From Trichopria drosophilae (taxonomy: Eukaryota; Arthropoda; Insecta; Hymenoptera; Diapriidae): a stretch of 64,000 nt of DNA. Shown in pieces: positions 25,542 through 36,795 of this stretch. The notes beneath the pieces were generated by a model, which saw only the letters and a program-made list of their open reading frames with translations, had not been told where the DNA came from and made no database searches. The stretch's first letter is position 1, and each line of letters begins with the position of its first letter. The stretch lies in the NCBI GenBank assembly GCA_030407085.1, contig CM059583.1:43617001-43681000 (forward strand), in the 5' to 3' direction. A program made the translations under genes and the position numbers.

Positions 25542-25887
25542 ACGGAAAAAATGAAATAGTTTGAACTACTGAATATAGTACAGCCATCGATCTTAGTTAA
25601 TTTTACTATCTAAATAATAACTTTGATAAATTAGGTAGCCAAGCTTACTATTGCAATAGTAAAATCAAGTAAAAAACGCAATAGTGCCAGATTCTACTAT
25701 TTAGATGATAAACTCAACTATTTATTTTTTTTTGAAGTTATAATTAAAAAGTTAAGCACTAATTTGAATAGAAATAAGTAAATATAGCAAAGTATTTGTT
25801 GCAATTAATCATGTATTACGTATTACATTGTTGGTTGAAATCTGTATATTTGTATATAATACCCTTTTGTATCATATTTTTTTACTA

Positions 25888-26089
25888 CACTGTAAATTTC
25901 TTAAACTGAAAGTTGAGCCACTTTCGTATAAAAGTGATTTATTCACTATTTTTAAAGTGGAAATTTCAATTAACTAATGGTGGATGGAAATATGCCACTC
26001 TAATAAAGCGAAATTTCCATTTTAGAAATAGTGAAAAAGTCACCTTCAGCAGAGAGTGGCTCATCTGTCACTATAAGAAATTTAGAGTG
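25888..26089. mobile_element. ~200-bp hairpin MITE with TA target duplication
   Basis: The terminal inverted repeats CACTGTAAATTTCTTA and TAAGAAATTTAGAGTG are flanked by TA on both sides (25886-25887 and 26090-26091). The arms pair along most of their length (GAGCCACT, ACTATTT, GGAAATTTC). TA duplication suggests mobilisation by a Tc1/mariner-type transposase. Confidence 0.75.
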
Positions 26090-26361
26090 TAATATTTTGA
26101 TAGTATTTTCTAGACATGTTTTCTTACCAATCAATTATTTTATTGCCTATTTATTAAACAATGTTGTTATTACATACCTTAATTAAGTTCTATGTTTTAA
26201 AATACATAAATTAAGGTTAGGCCTAAGATATGATTTGAAAGCACTTTTCTTAAAATAATTACATAAATTTTATATCCAAGTTAGTTTATATTAAATATTT
26301 CAAAATTAACAATTTTGTTAATTCTAAAATAGTGTGCTTACTTCTGAACATTTTATAGACT

Positions 26362-27032
26362 TTAAGGTAGCTAGACCCCAAGATATCATATGTTTGCGAA
26401 AATAATTTAATAACACTTCCAGGAATTGAAGTTTTATTATACATGATATTGTTACAGAGTTCAAGCATTATTATTCTTGAAAAAAAATTGAAACTTGCAA
26501 AAATAATTTGTTAACCAACTTTTCTTAGCGACTCAAATTTTCTTCTTATTTTCATTCAAAACTTTTCTAAAAATGAATGGATTTCAATGAATGACGGCTT
26601 ATTTTTTCAAGAAAAAGATTCTCTACAACTTCACCGAATAAATTTCTCAAATTTTTTGCCTGATCACTGAAATTATTCAGAAAAGTTAAAAAATAATATA
26701 TATTTTTTTTAATAATTCGAGATATTTGACCCTAGTTTTAGAAATTCAAGAAATTCATTCGGTGAAGTTGTAGAGAATCTTTTTCTTGAAAAAATAAGCC
26801 GTCATTCATTGAAATCCATTCATTTTTAGAAAAGTTTTGAATGAAAATAAGAAGAAAATTTGAGTCGCTAAGAAAAGTTGGTTATCAAATTATTTTTCAA
26901 GTTTCAATTTTTTTTCAAGAAAAATAACGCTCGAACTCTGTCACAATATCATGCACAATAAAAATTTTGTTCCTGGAAGTGTTATTAAAATATTTTCGCT
27001 AACAATTATATCCTGGGGTCTAACTACCTTAA
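26362..27032. mobile_element. TTAA-flanked foldback transposon, well-preserved copy
   Basis: TTAA at 26362-26365 and 27029-27032 brackets a 663-bp element. Arms of about 283 bp (26366-26650 and 26745-27028) are almost exact reverse complements, beginning GGTAGCTAGACCCC and ending GGGGTCTAACTACC. The ~95-bp centre is AT-rich. No ORF. The TTAA duplication fits piggyBac or Kolobok superfamilies; which one is undecided. Confidence 0.8.
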
Positions 27033-29269
27033 TGCACACCTTTTGAACTAATATATTTATCCAATACAAAACAATAAAAATATTTCTACTAGAATATTAG
27101 TTTGACTTTCTCTAATGTATAATTAGCCCGTACTAATATCGTTACTATATATACACATAGATAGTCGCGAACTATAAAATTTAAATTTGCATTATTTCTC
27201 GATTTTCAATACAGACATAAGTGGCCAAAATGGTATATTTCGTTTGCAATTACTTTAGGTATATGAATATTTATGTTCCAGCTCGGTTTCGTTCATTACA
27301 TAAAAAGGTACATCAAATTTAATTTAACACAAATAAGTGGCATTTTATAAATTACAAAAATTGTATTTTATAAATTGTATATCCATTCTAATCTGACTAA
27401 AAAATATTCTTATAGTTAAAAGGTATTTTCATTATGTTACTAAGAAAATTCGATTCCGTATAAAAATAGTAAACGTTTTTGATAGTTCAGAATAAATGCA
27501 CATAATTTATTTGAAATAAAGCAAATATATTTCGTAAGAGGATATTTTGTCAAGTTACAAGAAAATTTTGATAGTACTTATATAACATATAAGAAATAAA
27601 AAGTCAATTTTAATTAGTAATTTCATCACCATAAAAAATAAAATGATCAAATAGTCAAATGAAGGTGAGTAATCGGTATCTTTTTTTGCTTTTTAGTAAC
27701 CTTTAAAATGATACAGTTTATAATTCACTTTTAAGGTCTACCTCGGCCTTATGTCAGATTGGCTCGGACCCAAAATGGACGGTGGAAGGACATTGGACAA
27801 GAACGTGAAGGGTGCGTAGGATGCGAAATAAACATATATGCACGCCCAAATTTAGTTAGTGATGTAAGCTGCGTATAATATATCTGTATATTATAAAGTT
27901 TGAATACTCTTAATTGTTAACAAAGTGGAAAATAGATATTAGTTCCGCAATTTCCCAAGGCATCTGACTTTGTCAAAGACCTGTAATTACAAATACCAGA
28001 TATTAATGAGTGCATAATAACTTAAATAAGTTTTTTTTAATGTTTATGTTCTAATCCGTGTGTTTTCGTCAAACAAATTTTTTAAACAAAATTTGAGCGA
28101 TAAAACGTTAATGATTAGACGTTAATGAGGAGAAAAGAATAATTTAACAACAAAAGAAAATAAAACTACCTAATCTTTGTAACAAAGAAAATTAGCAATT
28201 TTGAACAAATTTATATAAAAAGTAGCTAATTAAAAAAAACATTACTACGTATGTCTAAAACATAAAAATCTATTATGATTATGAATGTCTCTCGCGTATG
28301 ATTTTCTACAGAATTTGAGATGAAAATTATGTTAAAATATGAAGAAAATATACCAGAGGAAACAAAATCCCTTGATTTTTTTGGTGGGAGACTATGTCCA
28401 ATTGATGCTCTGATATCGGGAAAATAATTGTGTTATTCAAAATGCGTTATAGTGCCAATATCCCCATGTTTTGTTAATTTTTGTAGTAATTATACATCTT
28501 TGCACAGACAAACCATATTTTGGAAGTGTTGATGTATATAGTAAGATAAAATGAACTAAAACCTAGGAAAGAATGCAATGAAAAAATAATAAAATTAATA
28601 ATACTTAGTATCGAAAAAACTTGTTTCTGACAGGTTTTGATTCAGTTCATTATTAAAAAATCGTTACCCTTTGAAGGAATTTTTTTCAAGGCTATGAAAT
28701 GAATAAAAGTAATTGTTAATTACCTTTGGTACAAGTTCGAAATTTCTGGTGAATCTATCAGACAATGTGCATTTATTATAGCCTGATGAGAAAAAAAACA
28801 TAAAATTTTAATTCATTAATAAAATAAGAGGAATCAAGTATTTTTCTTTATAGCTTTATAAATATAAATGGGCTTTATTTTAAGTGAAAGCATTCAGACA
28901 AGGTTATTCACGGATTGCTATACAGTACCCTAGGGAAATAGATATCTTATATGGAGAGATCTTATATGGAAAATTGCGGACAATCTTTGTCAGGGTTGTG
29001 ATAGAAATTCCAAAGAACTAATATTTTTGTATTAGTCAGATTTTAAATCAAAGCATTGAATACGTAATGTTTACATTAAGAAAAGGCTTCCAACATATTT
29101 TCAGTACGTGTGTATGTAATCGGGTCCTGAATGGATGTTTTTTCGAACGATTGTAGTAGTGAAATGCAGTTCCAAACAGTATTCAAACTGGCATATCTGA
29201 CATATAATGAAACATTTAAAACTGCAAAGACAAAGTCATCATCGCCAGACCTGTACGAGTAATTTATAT
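27033..29269. other. Intergenic; GC-richer patch at 27737-27880
   Basis: The patch has a ~48-codon open frame without ATG and a second short ATG frame. Neither resembles a known protein. It may be an exon fragment or regulatory sequence. The remainder is AT-rich. Confidence 0.3.
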
Positions 29270-29950
29270 ATCATATATTTGGTTTTGATGGCTTGCAAAC
29301 CGGAAACAACCTCACATGTTCAAAAAAAAACAGAATATTTCATGCGTGGACGCAGTGTTTGGTCCGAACGATACTAGCAACAAATTATTTAATCAACTAA
29401 TGATGTATTTTATTCTCTAAGCATGTACGAATAATTTTAATATAATTTAATTGTTTTGATGGCTCTTTAATTCGAAAGTCCTTAATTCGAAAAAATACGT
29501 GATATTTCGTACGTGGGCACATTCTTTGGCCCGAAAGGTAATAGCAACAAACTATTTAATCAACTAATGATGTTCCACCAGTATTTTAAGTTCAGTACAA
29601 ATGGTTTTGATGACCGGCAAACCGGAAGTAAAATCCTAAATATCCTGTATTATTTCGAATTTAGGGATTTTATAGAGGAATTACTCGTAGGGATCTGGGG
29701 AACAATATGATATACCATTAGTTAATTAATTATTTTGTTGCTAGTGCCTACCTTTCGAACTAAAGACTGCGTTCGTGACCGAAATAACACGTTTTTTTTT
29801 TCGAATTTAGGACTTTACTTCCGGTTAGCTACCCATCAGAACCATTTATAATCTACTTAAAATACGCATAGATGCTTAGAGAATATTGTGCGACCTCACT
29901 GGTTGATTAAATAATGACCGACAGTTTTGCACAAATCTATAGATTTTCGA
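29270..29950. repeat. Two direct and one inverted copy of a ~167-bp repeat
   Basis: AGCAACAAA...TTTAATCAACTAATGATG occurs near 29376 and 29543 in direct orientation. Around 29710-29920 the same series (CTAACTAATGG, AGGTAGGCACTAGCAACAAA, CCGGAAGTAAAGTCC) is found on the other strand. Confidence 0.65.
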
Positions 29951-30017
29951 CGCTGGCCAGTAATTGGTACGTGATCAGAAATAGGTGCAATGGTATTTAG
30001 ATCCATTTTTCTTGGAG

Positions 30018-30205
30018 CAACAAATAAGCAACAAATTCTTATGCGTTTAGTTTTCTATCTTATCCGGCCTATACTTGTTTTTCAACTATGGCTTTGGTAT
30101 CTTTCTTTTAAACCAGCCAACCCTTTGGTTTTTCTAAAAAATATAGGAGCAACAAAATTCCCACTGAGGCAACAAATTAGCTACAAAAAAGCAACAAATT
30201 TTCCA
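30018..30205. repeat. Short GCAACAAATT iterations
   Basis: GAGCAACAAATAAGCAACAA, GAGCAACAAAATT, GGCAACAAATT and AGCAACAAATTTT occur within under 200 bp, probably derived from the adjacent repeat cluster. Confidence 0.5.
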
Positions 30206-30339
30206 CCGAGTTTGGTTTGATTTTGATGACTTTTGTTTTGCAGCGAAGTACTCCGTACAATCAAGTAAATTTTTGGAATCTTTTATTAGATTGCTCGAAA
30301 AATGCAATAGTGAAAGCTATCCCACCCAGTGAAAAATGT

Positions 30340-30620
30340 AGAACTATTTTCAGTGCTAAATTATTACTGATTGCTGAAGTGAGTCAGTATTGATGTGGTA
30401 TTTATTGCTAGTGCTATGTTATGGCATTAAATAATTATTGCCACAGAACAAATATAAGAGGTACCCTGCAGTTCGCTACCAGCAACATACTGACACACTA
30501 CTAATTGTCAGTATTCATATTAAACAATGAATCAGTACTAATAGAACGGCCGTTTCTGCACCCATGACCTATGTAGTACTATCAAAGTCGGTTCAGTACT
30601 AACAAACAGGTCTAATGAGT
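30340..30620. repeat. CAGTACT-rich segment, copy 1
   Basis: Multiple (T/A)CAGTA(C/T)T strings and their variants, similar in texture to 32940-33200. Confidence 0.4.
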
Positions 30621-31249
30621 AATATTTTAGTAAGTACAAAAGGGTTGAATCAATAACGGGTTTACATTGTTTTTCTGAATTGACCCGGTAGTAATCCAAG
30701 ATAATCTGAACAAATCTGAAATATTACATACCTTACAATAAATAAAGTAAATTGCTGGATTTGTTTAAAATGAAAGTAACAAAATGATTTTTTAAAATAA
30801 TAATATTGGCACAATTTACCATCTCCAAATTTCACGCTAGCCAAGAAATTCAATATTTGATATGTGATAACTCGACGAGACCCATTTTTTTGAAAATAGA
30901 TATTTTGGGTATAGATGACTAGGAAAAAGACAAGGAATACGATGTTCTGCAGCGTACTATGGTTTAACTTTTATCGGGAAAGTCGTACCCTAAAAACAAA
31001 ACTTACATTTTCTTGACTCAATTTTGTTTAATAAAACTTTCGCGAAAAAATATGACTACTCAGTTTGGAATGATCGAATTCGATTGAATATAGGTGCTCA
31101 TTTTACTCGCAAGAACCCAAAAGAATATGAAACGTAATTGCTATCAATTTTAGAACGTTCCGGAAGAATATTTTTTCAGCTATTCTTGAAAAAGCAGTTG
31201 GATATATGAAACTGAAAGAATTTTGTTTTCCCATTTGAATTCAATGTGA

Positions 31250-31456
31250 AATTTCAAACTACCACGGGGATATTTTAAAATTGAGATATAGGGCTGACTC
31301 TATTAAGGTTTAAAATGTTTGTTATTTTTTTTTGTAACTGAATTGTAGGGTTAGGAACAAAAAATTTCGACCTTGCTAAAATAACGACCACCCTAATATA
31401 TATATTTATTATATCTCAATTTGAAAATATCCCCGTGGCAGTTGCAATTTAACATT
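31250..31456. repeat. ~205-bp element with ~45-bp inverted ends
   Basis: CCACGGGGATATTTTAAAATT at the left and the inverse AATTTGAAAATATCCCCGTGG at the right enclose a non-coding centre. Confidence 0.65.
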
Positions 31457-32939
31457 GCAATAAAAGAACGATTCGTTTAAACGTATAATATTACGTACTA
31501 TAATATGACACAAGTATGCAAAAGTGATTTCCAACTTTATATATAATATAAGATGGAATTGCATAGAACTTTTAAAATCTGTCTTTCAAAAATTTGAAAA
31601 TTATTTTGTATGGCACCTTAAGCAGCAACATACCATTATATTGCTAGGGCCACAAAAAGAAAAAAATGTGGCAACTTAAATACTTTTGTAAATACAAAAA
31701 AAAACCGTAATTTTAATTAATAGCGTTTAGAAAGTTCTACGATCAATTCTAGATCATACCTATAGTGAAGTATTTTTTTTAAATCAATAATACGATAACA
31801 GAAATGTTTGCAAACATTCCCTGGACAAAGACTTATCTCAGAATGAAAGGGCCTAATATTCATCATTAAGAAATTGAACAGTGTTGTAGAGTTTAAACTT
31901 ATGACGGTAGATCATATCTAGTATATCGTTTTAAGGTTTGATGATAAGGTTTTTGAAAATGTGTATTTACACACAACTCGTGGTATATTTCCCGTGCGTA
32001 AAGTTTCCATTCGTGAGTAAAAGTTCAGTTTACATCTTTCATATATGTAATATACTATTTTATAGTGTTCATGTGGGTGTTCAGCGATCTGGAAACTCAC
32101 TAGGTACAAAATTTTAAGTTAATCGGATGTAAGAAAAATTTGCTCCGAAAATGGTTAAATACATTATTGAAATAAATTATTGAAACAAATTATAATTGCA
32201 CAGCTGAGGTGGAAATTGATTTAAGAGACCAAATAACCACTATACTAGTACATTACGCAACAAGTGTGTAAAATATGTGTTTCCCGCACTCGTCGGGTTT
32301 GTGGTCCTAGCGTTGCGAATCGAATTTTGCGCACGGACTTAGGAAAAAATATTTATTTCACATGTAAATATTATACAATCCTCAGACAAACATATATCCA
32401 GAATTTTCAAAAGAATGTCACCAAATAAACCGCTGTGTTGGATATTGTACATAAAAATACTAATACTGTATCTTTAAAGTACAAACATTTTGTGCACTTT
32501 TTATGCATTTTCTGTTGCCGAAAACATCACGTTTTTAAAAATAAATTCGCCAAAATAGTTTTTTCATCAATTTTAGCAGCGCCATTCGAAAGAGCACCCT
32601 TGAAAATAGCCGACAAGATACTTTTCAAATTTTTTGTTCATCTTCTTTGAAATGTTTTACGGCATGGAAGTTGGTAACCATGCAAAAAGTAGACTTTGGG
32701 CGTTAATGGGCTATAATTGCTTCATTTTTTGTTAAACAATACAAATGGTATGAGCAATTCCATATAGCAATAAGTTTTCTACGCTCGATTATAACTAACA
32801 CTTGTTCAATATAGTTGCAAGCGTTTACTCAATGTATCATTGTCCGCATAATGTATGTACATAAATAAGATGAAAATCAAATTAAATATCTGTAATAATT
32901 CGTCATAATTTTAACGATATTTTTACTTTATCCACAATG
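31457..32939. other. Intergenic, nothing firm
   Basis: AT-rich. A mixed-composition stretch at 32270-32345 shares CACTCGTCGGG with 9466, perhaps a dispersed repeat fragment. Confidence 0.35.
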
Positions 32940-33200
32940 TGTCACTGTTACACTAGTGTTAGGTCAGTACTGCAACGGAAGTGCTACTTACCGAGGGCAA
33001 TAACTTCGACAATAGGTACTGTAGTGTTAGTTGCCAATAATAATACACGCAGTACTAAAGGCCGACAAACAGTAGATATCAGTACTAGAAGGCAGTATTC
33101 CGCGACTACGGTAGTCAGTACTGAACAGAGTTAGTAATGGCCCAGTATTAGTGGTACTTAACCTCCGGCGAACTGTACTAGGTCAGTACCGCACGCCGGT
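32940..33200. repeat. CAGTACT-rich segment, copy 2
   Basis: About seven CAGTA(C/T) strings within 260 bp (GTCAGTACTG, GCAGTACTA, ATCAGTACTA, GTCAGTACCG and variants). Less AT-rich than the flanks. Non-coding. Confidence 0.5.
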
Positions 33201-36200
33201 TATTTTTTCTTAGAAATTTCTACCTGGTTAGGATTATCAGAATAAAAAGAATACAATTCTGTAATTTAAACATGGGGTTGACATGATTACATTAACTCAA
33301 AAAAACGAATAATATGTACAACTAGTCAATATATTTCTAACACTAAAAATAGAACAAAAATACAAATGTTTAACTTACCGTCTCGAAAATATTAAACAAT
33401 ATCCGACATTGCTAAAGTTCAAGTTTAAAAAATATTCATAAGTACGTACTTTGATTAATATTTTCTGATATCTTTGGATTACAGCAGTTGAATTGCGGTT
33501 GCATAATTTATAGAACAGTAGTATGAAGAACTATTTTTTTAGTTAAACAGTCGAATCTTACTCAGGTATTTAATTATCAGTACATAAATACATCTTCACG
33601 CCAAATGCATAACAAATGCGAAACAAATGCAAAGCATTCTACGTAAAACCGAATTGCGCTGATAGAACATCATACCCGAGTAGATTCAGGCCCTGATCAG
33701 GGTGTAACACGTAGTTGTAAATGTCAAAAGTACAGTTAGTTTTCCTTCCACCCCTGAAAAATGTATCCCTCAGATGGTATAGTTATATCTCGACTATAAT
33801 TCTGATGGCACCATTTTATCAGTTTACATTTTGAATTTATATAAATTAACGCCGAGAATGTAATTATTCTTTGCAAAATATAATAAAATAGATTGGAAGA
33901 CTTGACGAACTAAATACATTAAAAATTAGTTAAATCTACTGAAATGTTTTTTTATAAACTGAAAATCAAAATGTCGTTTCTTCAAAAATCAAGCTTTAGA
34001 AAAGTTGATTTATAAATTGTTGAAAAAAGTCCAATTTTCCCCTCTTTTGTCGAGAGAGATAAGCAATTTGCAAAAATCGATGATAATTACACACCTTCCA
34101 CCGAGATTGACGGGCATAAATCGCGGTTTATCTTCATCGCTAACTGTTATATCGATTGTCAGATATCAAATATTCATAAGACGAGTGTCACCGCTTCGAA
34201 CGCTGTATGAAATCCCCCTAGCACGAAATGCATAGATCGCAATATATGTCAAATCAATAGAATTACCTTGGTAACATCGAGGAACTTTTGCAGTAAATTG
34301 CTAAAGTGCAGTTTGCTTACATGTGCAGTAACTCACTTAACACTTCGAGTGGTCAGTTATTGGTGCACCAAGGTAGAGGATTCTACTGTCGAGGTATAAC
34401 GCATAAGACCCGATGTGACAATTTTGGCCATTCGTTCGCCAACTTAGTGACATCTTATATAAAGTAAAGGTAATGGGATAAAGTATAATTACTTATAATT
34501 AATTACGGTGTTGTATGTTGAAGAATGTATTAAGTTAGTAAACAAAATTAGAAAAATTTTGTTCAGTTTCGACGTCGGATAGGACAAATGATAGCCTCCA
34601 GTACCTTATAGAAATAAATTTAAAACAACGTATAGCATATTCCAACAGAATAATTTATAAAAACCAAATCTATAAAAAATAAGACATGCACATAAAATCT
34701 TGATACAGTTCGAAAAAGAAATTAATTTTCAAGAATAAACTGATCTTTTATCAATAGATACGCGATGTAAGAGATCCTGATCATTGTCCAGGAAAGTGAA
34801 ATTATCGTTATTATCTCATTTATGACCAATCTATTCTACAATGTTTGTCATTAACTTTTTGTAGTTAAGTTCGTTCCAAAAAAAACTGCGTTTTGGAGAC
34901 CAAAAAAAAGAACATTTTCTTGATTTTATTTTGCAGATACCGTATGTTCTCTGTGATTTTAATAAATTGTACATAAAAGTACATCATTCGAATAGGATCG
35001 CAGAATTTTTTCTAAACATGTGTCAAAAATTTAATAAATAAATAAAAAATATGCTGTAGTGGACGATTCCCAAAAACTACGTTTACATTACTGATTGTAA
35101 GTCAATTTTTATCTAAAAAAAAAGGCAACGTTTGTCTTTTAGTATGTAAGTGTCGTTTTTTGTAAAGAATACTATTTTTACAGTAAACTTCGAACACGTA
35201 CAGATTTATAAAGGAAGTTGAAGGAGTCTAAATGAATATTCCTTATTTCAAGGATTATGCGATCATATCTGAAAGAAGTATACAAAATTTCCAGAAGATC
35301 GGTTGATCAAAGATTCGAAAAAAATACTTCTACCGATTACTTAATTAAAAAAAGGGATTTTGAGAAAAACGCGTATAAAATATCTGATGATAGGGTTCAA
35401 ATAATACAATGGACTTAAAATAATAAAAAATAACTTAGCTTTTGATGCTGAAAACCCCGCATAATCTTTTAAATTGATAAAGTATTTACTTACCTCAAAT
35501 ATTTTGTTGATAAATTAACACATTTTTGCTGGTTTCTCAGAACAACATAAATCGAAAAATAGTATAATAAGACCGTAAAATTAGACGATCTTAATTTTTT
35601 TAAAAGAACTATGCTTTCAATTTCCATAATCGAACTATAATATACATGTGATTATGATCGTTGTTATGCTCATTATATTTTTGCATAAATTCGTTTATTA
35701 CACGTGGTTACTGAGTTTCACATTCGGAATGTACAAAATTATATTAATTTTCTACTGGTTAAATAGTAATGTTCTAGTACACTGAAAATTTTACAACATT
35801 GTTAACAGATCTGACAACTTGAAATCTATAATTGTAATTAATTATTACTTTCGACATTTTTGTGAATAGAACAAAATTTATATTGCTAGTCATTTTTAGA
35901 TGAAATAAAGATAAGTTTCTTCATAATTAAATTATTACAAAGAATACAAAAATGTTTTCATTATTACCATATAGTATCTGAAGTCGGAATCAAGGATTAG
36001 TGTAAAAAAAATTACAAAAGTAAAAGTGTCAATTAAAAAAATTACAGATTAAAAGCAAACAAGAAAAATTGTTGTGCAGACTACTCTAGTGTAATGTTAC
36101 CGATGATTTTGAGACCCAAATTTGTTAGAAAGACACAAAACCACGCATTAAAGGTAAAACAGTAAACGTCTTTTGCAGAAACATTGAGCTATCGTATTTC

Positions 36201-36517
36201 GTGGTATTATTTTCCCATTGAATTCGAATCTGGACCTTTTCAGATTTTCAAACTGGCTTTGAATTGAATTGAAATTGATTTTTTCGATAAAACTAAAAAG
36301 AATAACAAAAAAATCGCATTAAAAGAAAAAAGGAAAATGTTTGGTCAAAACACTGTCACAGCGTTTTCTCATTTATTTGTTTATTCAAAATTCGAATGCG
36401 AAGTTAAAGTCACAGTCGTTCAATACAATGACGAATGCTTAGACAATTATATTCCGGTACTGCACTTTCCTCGAATGATCGACGTAAAATTCTTTTTACG
36501 TTTTTGATCTTTCTTCG
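33201..36517. other. Intergenic; mixed-composition patch at 34050-34440
   Basis: The patch includes a 76-codon frame (34005-34235) with no recognisable features. It could be a regulatory block or non-coding exon. The rest is AT-rich and featureless. Confidence 0.3.
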
Positions 36518-36795
36518 AGTCTTAGTAAATTTATTTATTTTGGAACTATTCAAAGTGTTTCAGTAGGTCCTCATTGAATCTTTATAAATTGTAGTTACGC
36601 CATAAAGGAGTGAAATCAACTGAAAATAAAGTTAGGGGCATGTAATTTTGGTAGTTCATTCCACTAAATTAAAAATGTTTAGTCGATTCAATTTCTTTTC
36701 GGTACTAACTGCAATTTATAAAATTACTCCGAGGACCTGCGTTGAAATGCGTTGAGTAGTTAAAAAGTAGTAAAATTTACTAGGAATTTTTCTGG
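36518..36795. repeat. ~280-bp inverted-repeat element
   Basis: The left arm (TTAGTAAATTT..., AGTAGGTCCTC, ATAAATTGTAGTTA) and right arm (TAACTGCAATTTATAAAATT, GAGGACCTGCG, AAATTTACTAGG) are imperfect inverses of about 80 bp. A partial copy lies at 1005-1100. Confidence 0.6.

Noticed and set aside
28783..28789. CTGATGA hammerhead-core string
   Set aside because: Followed by an A run with no stem II and no GAAA partner; chance occurrence.
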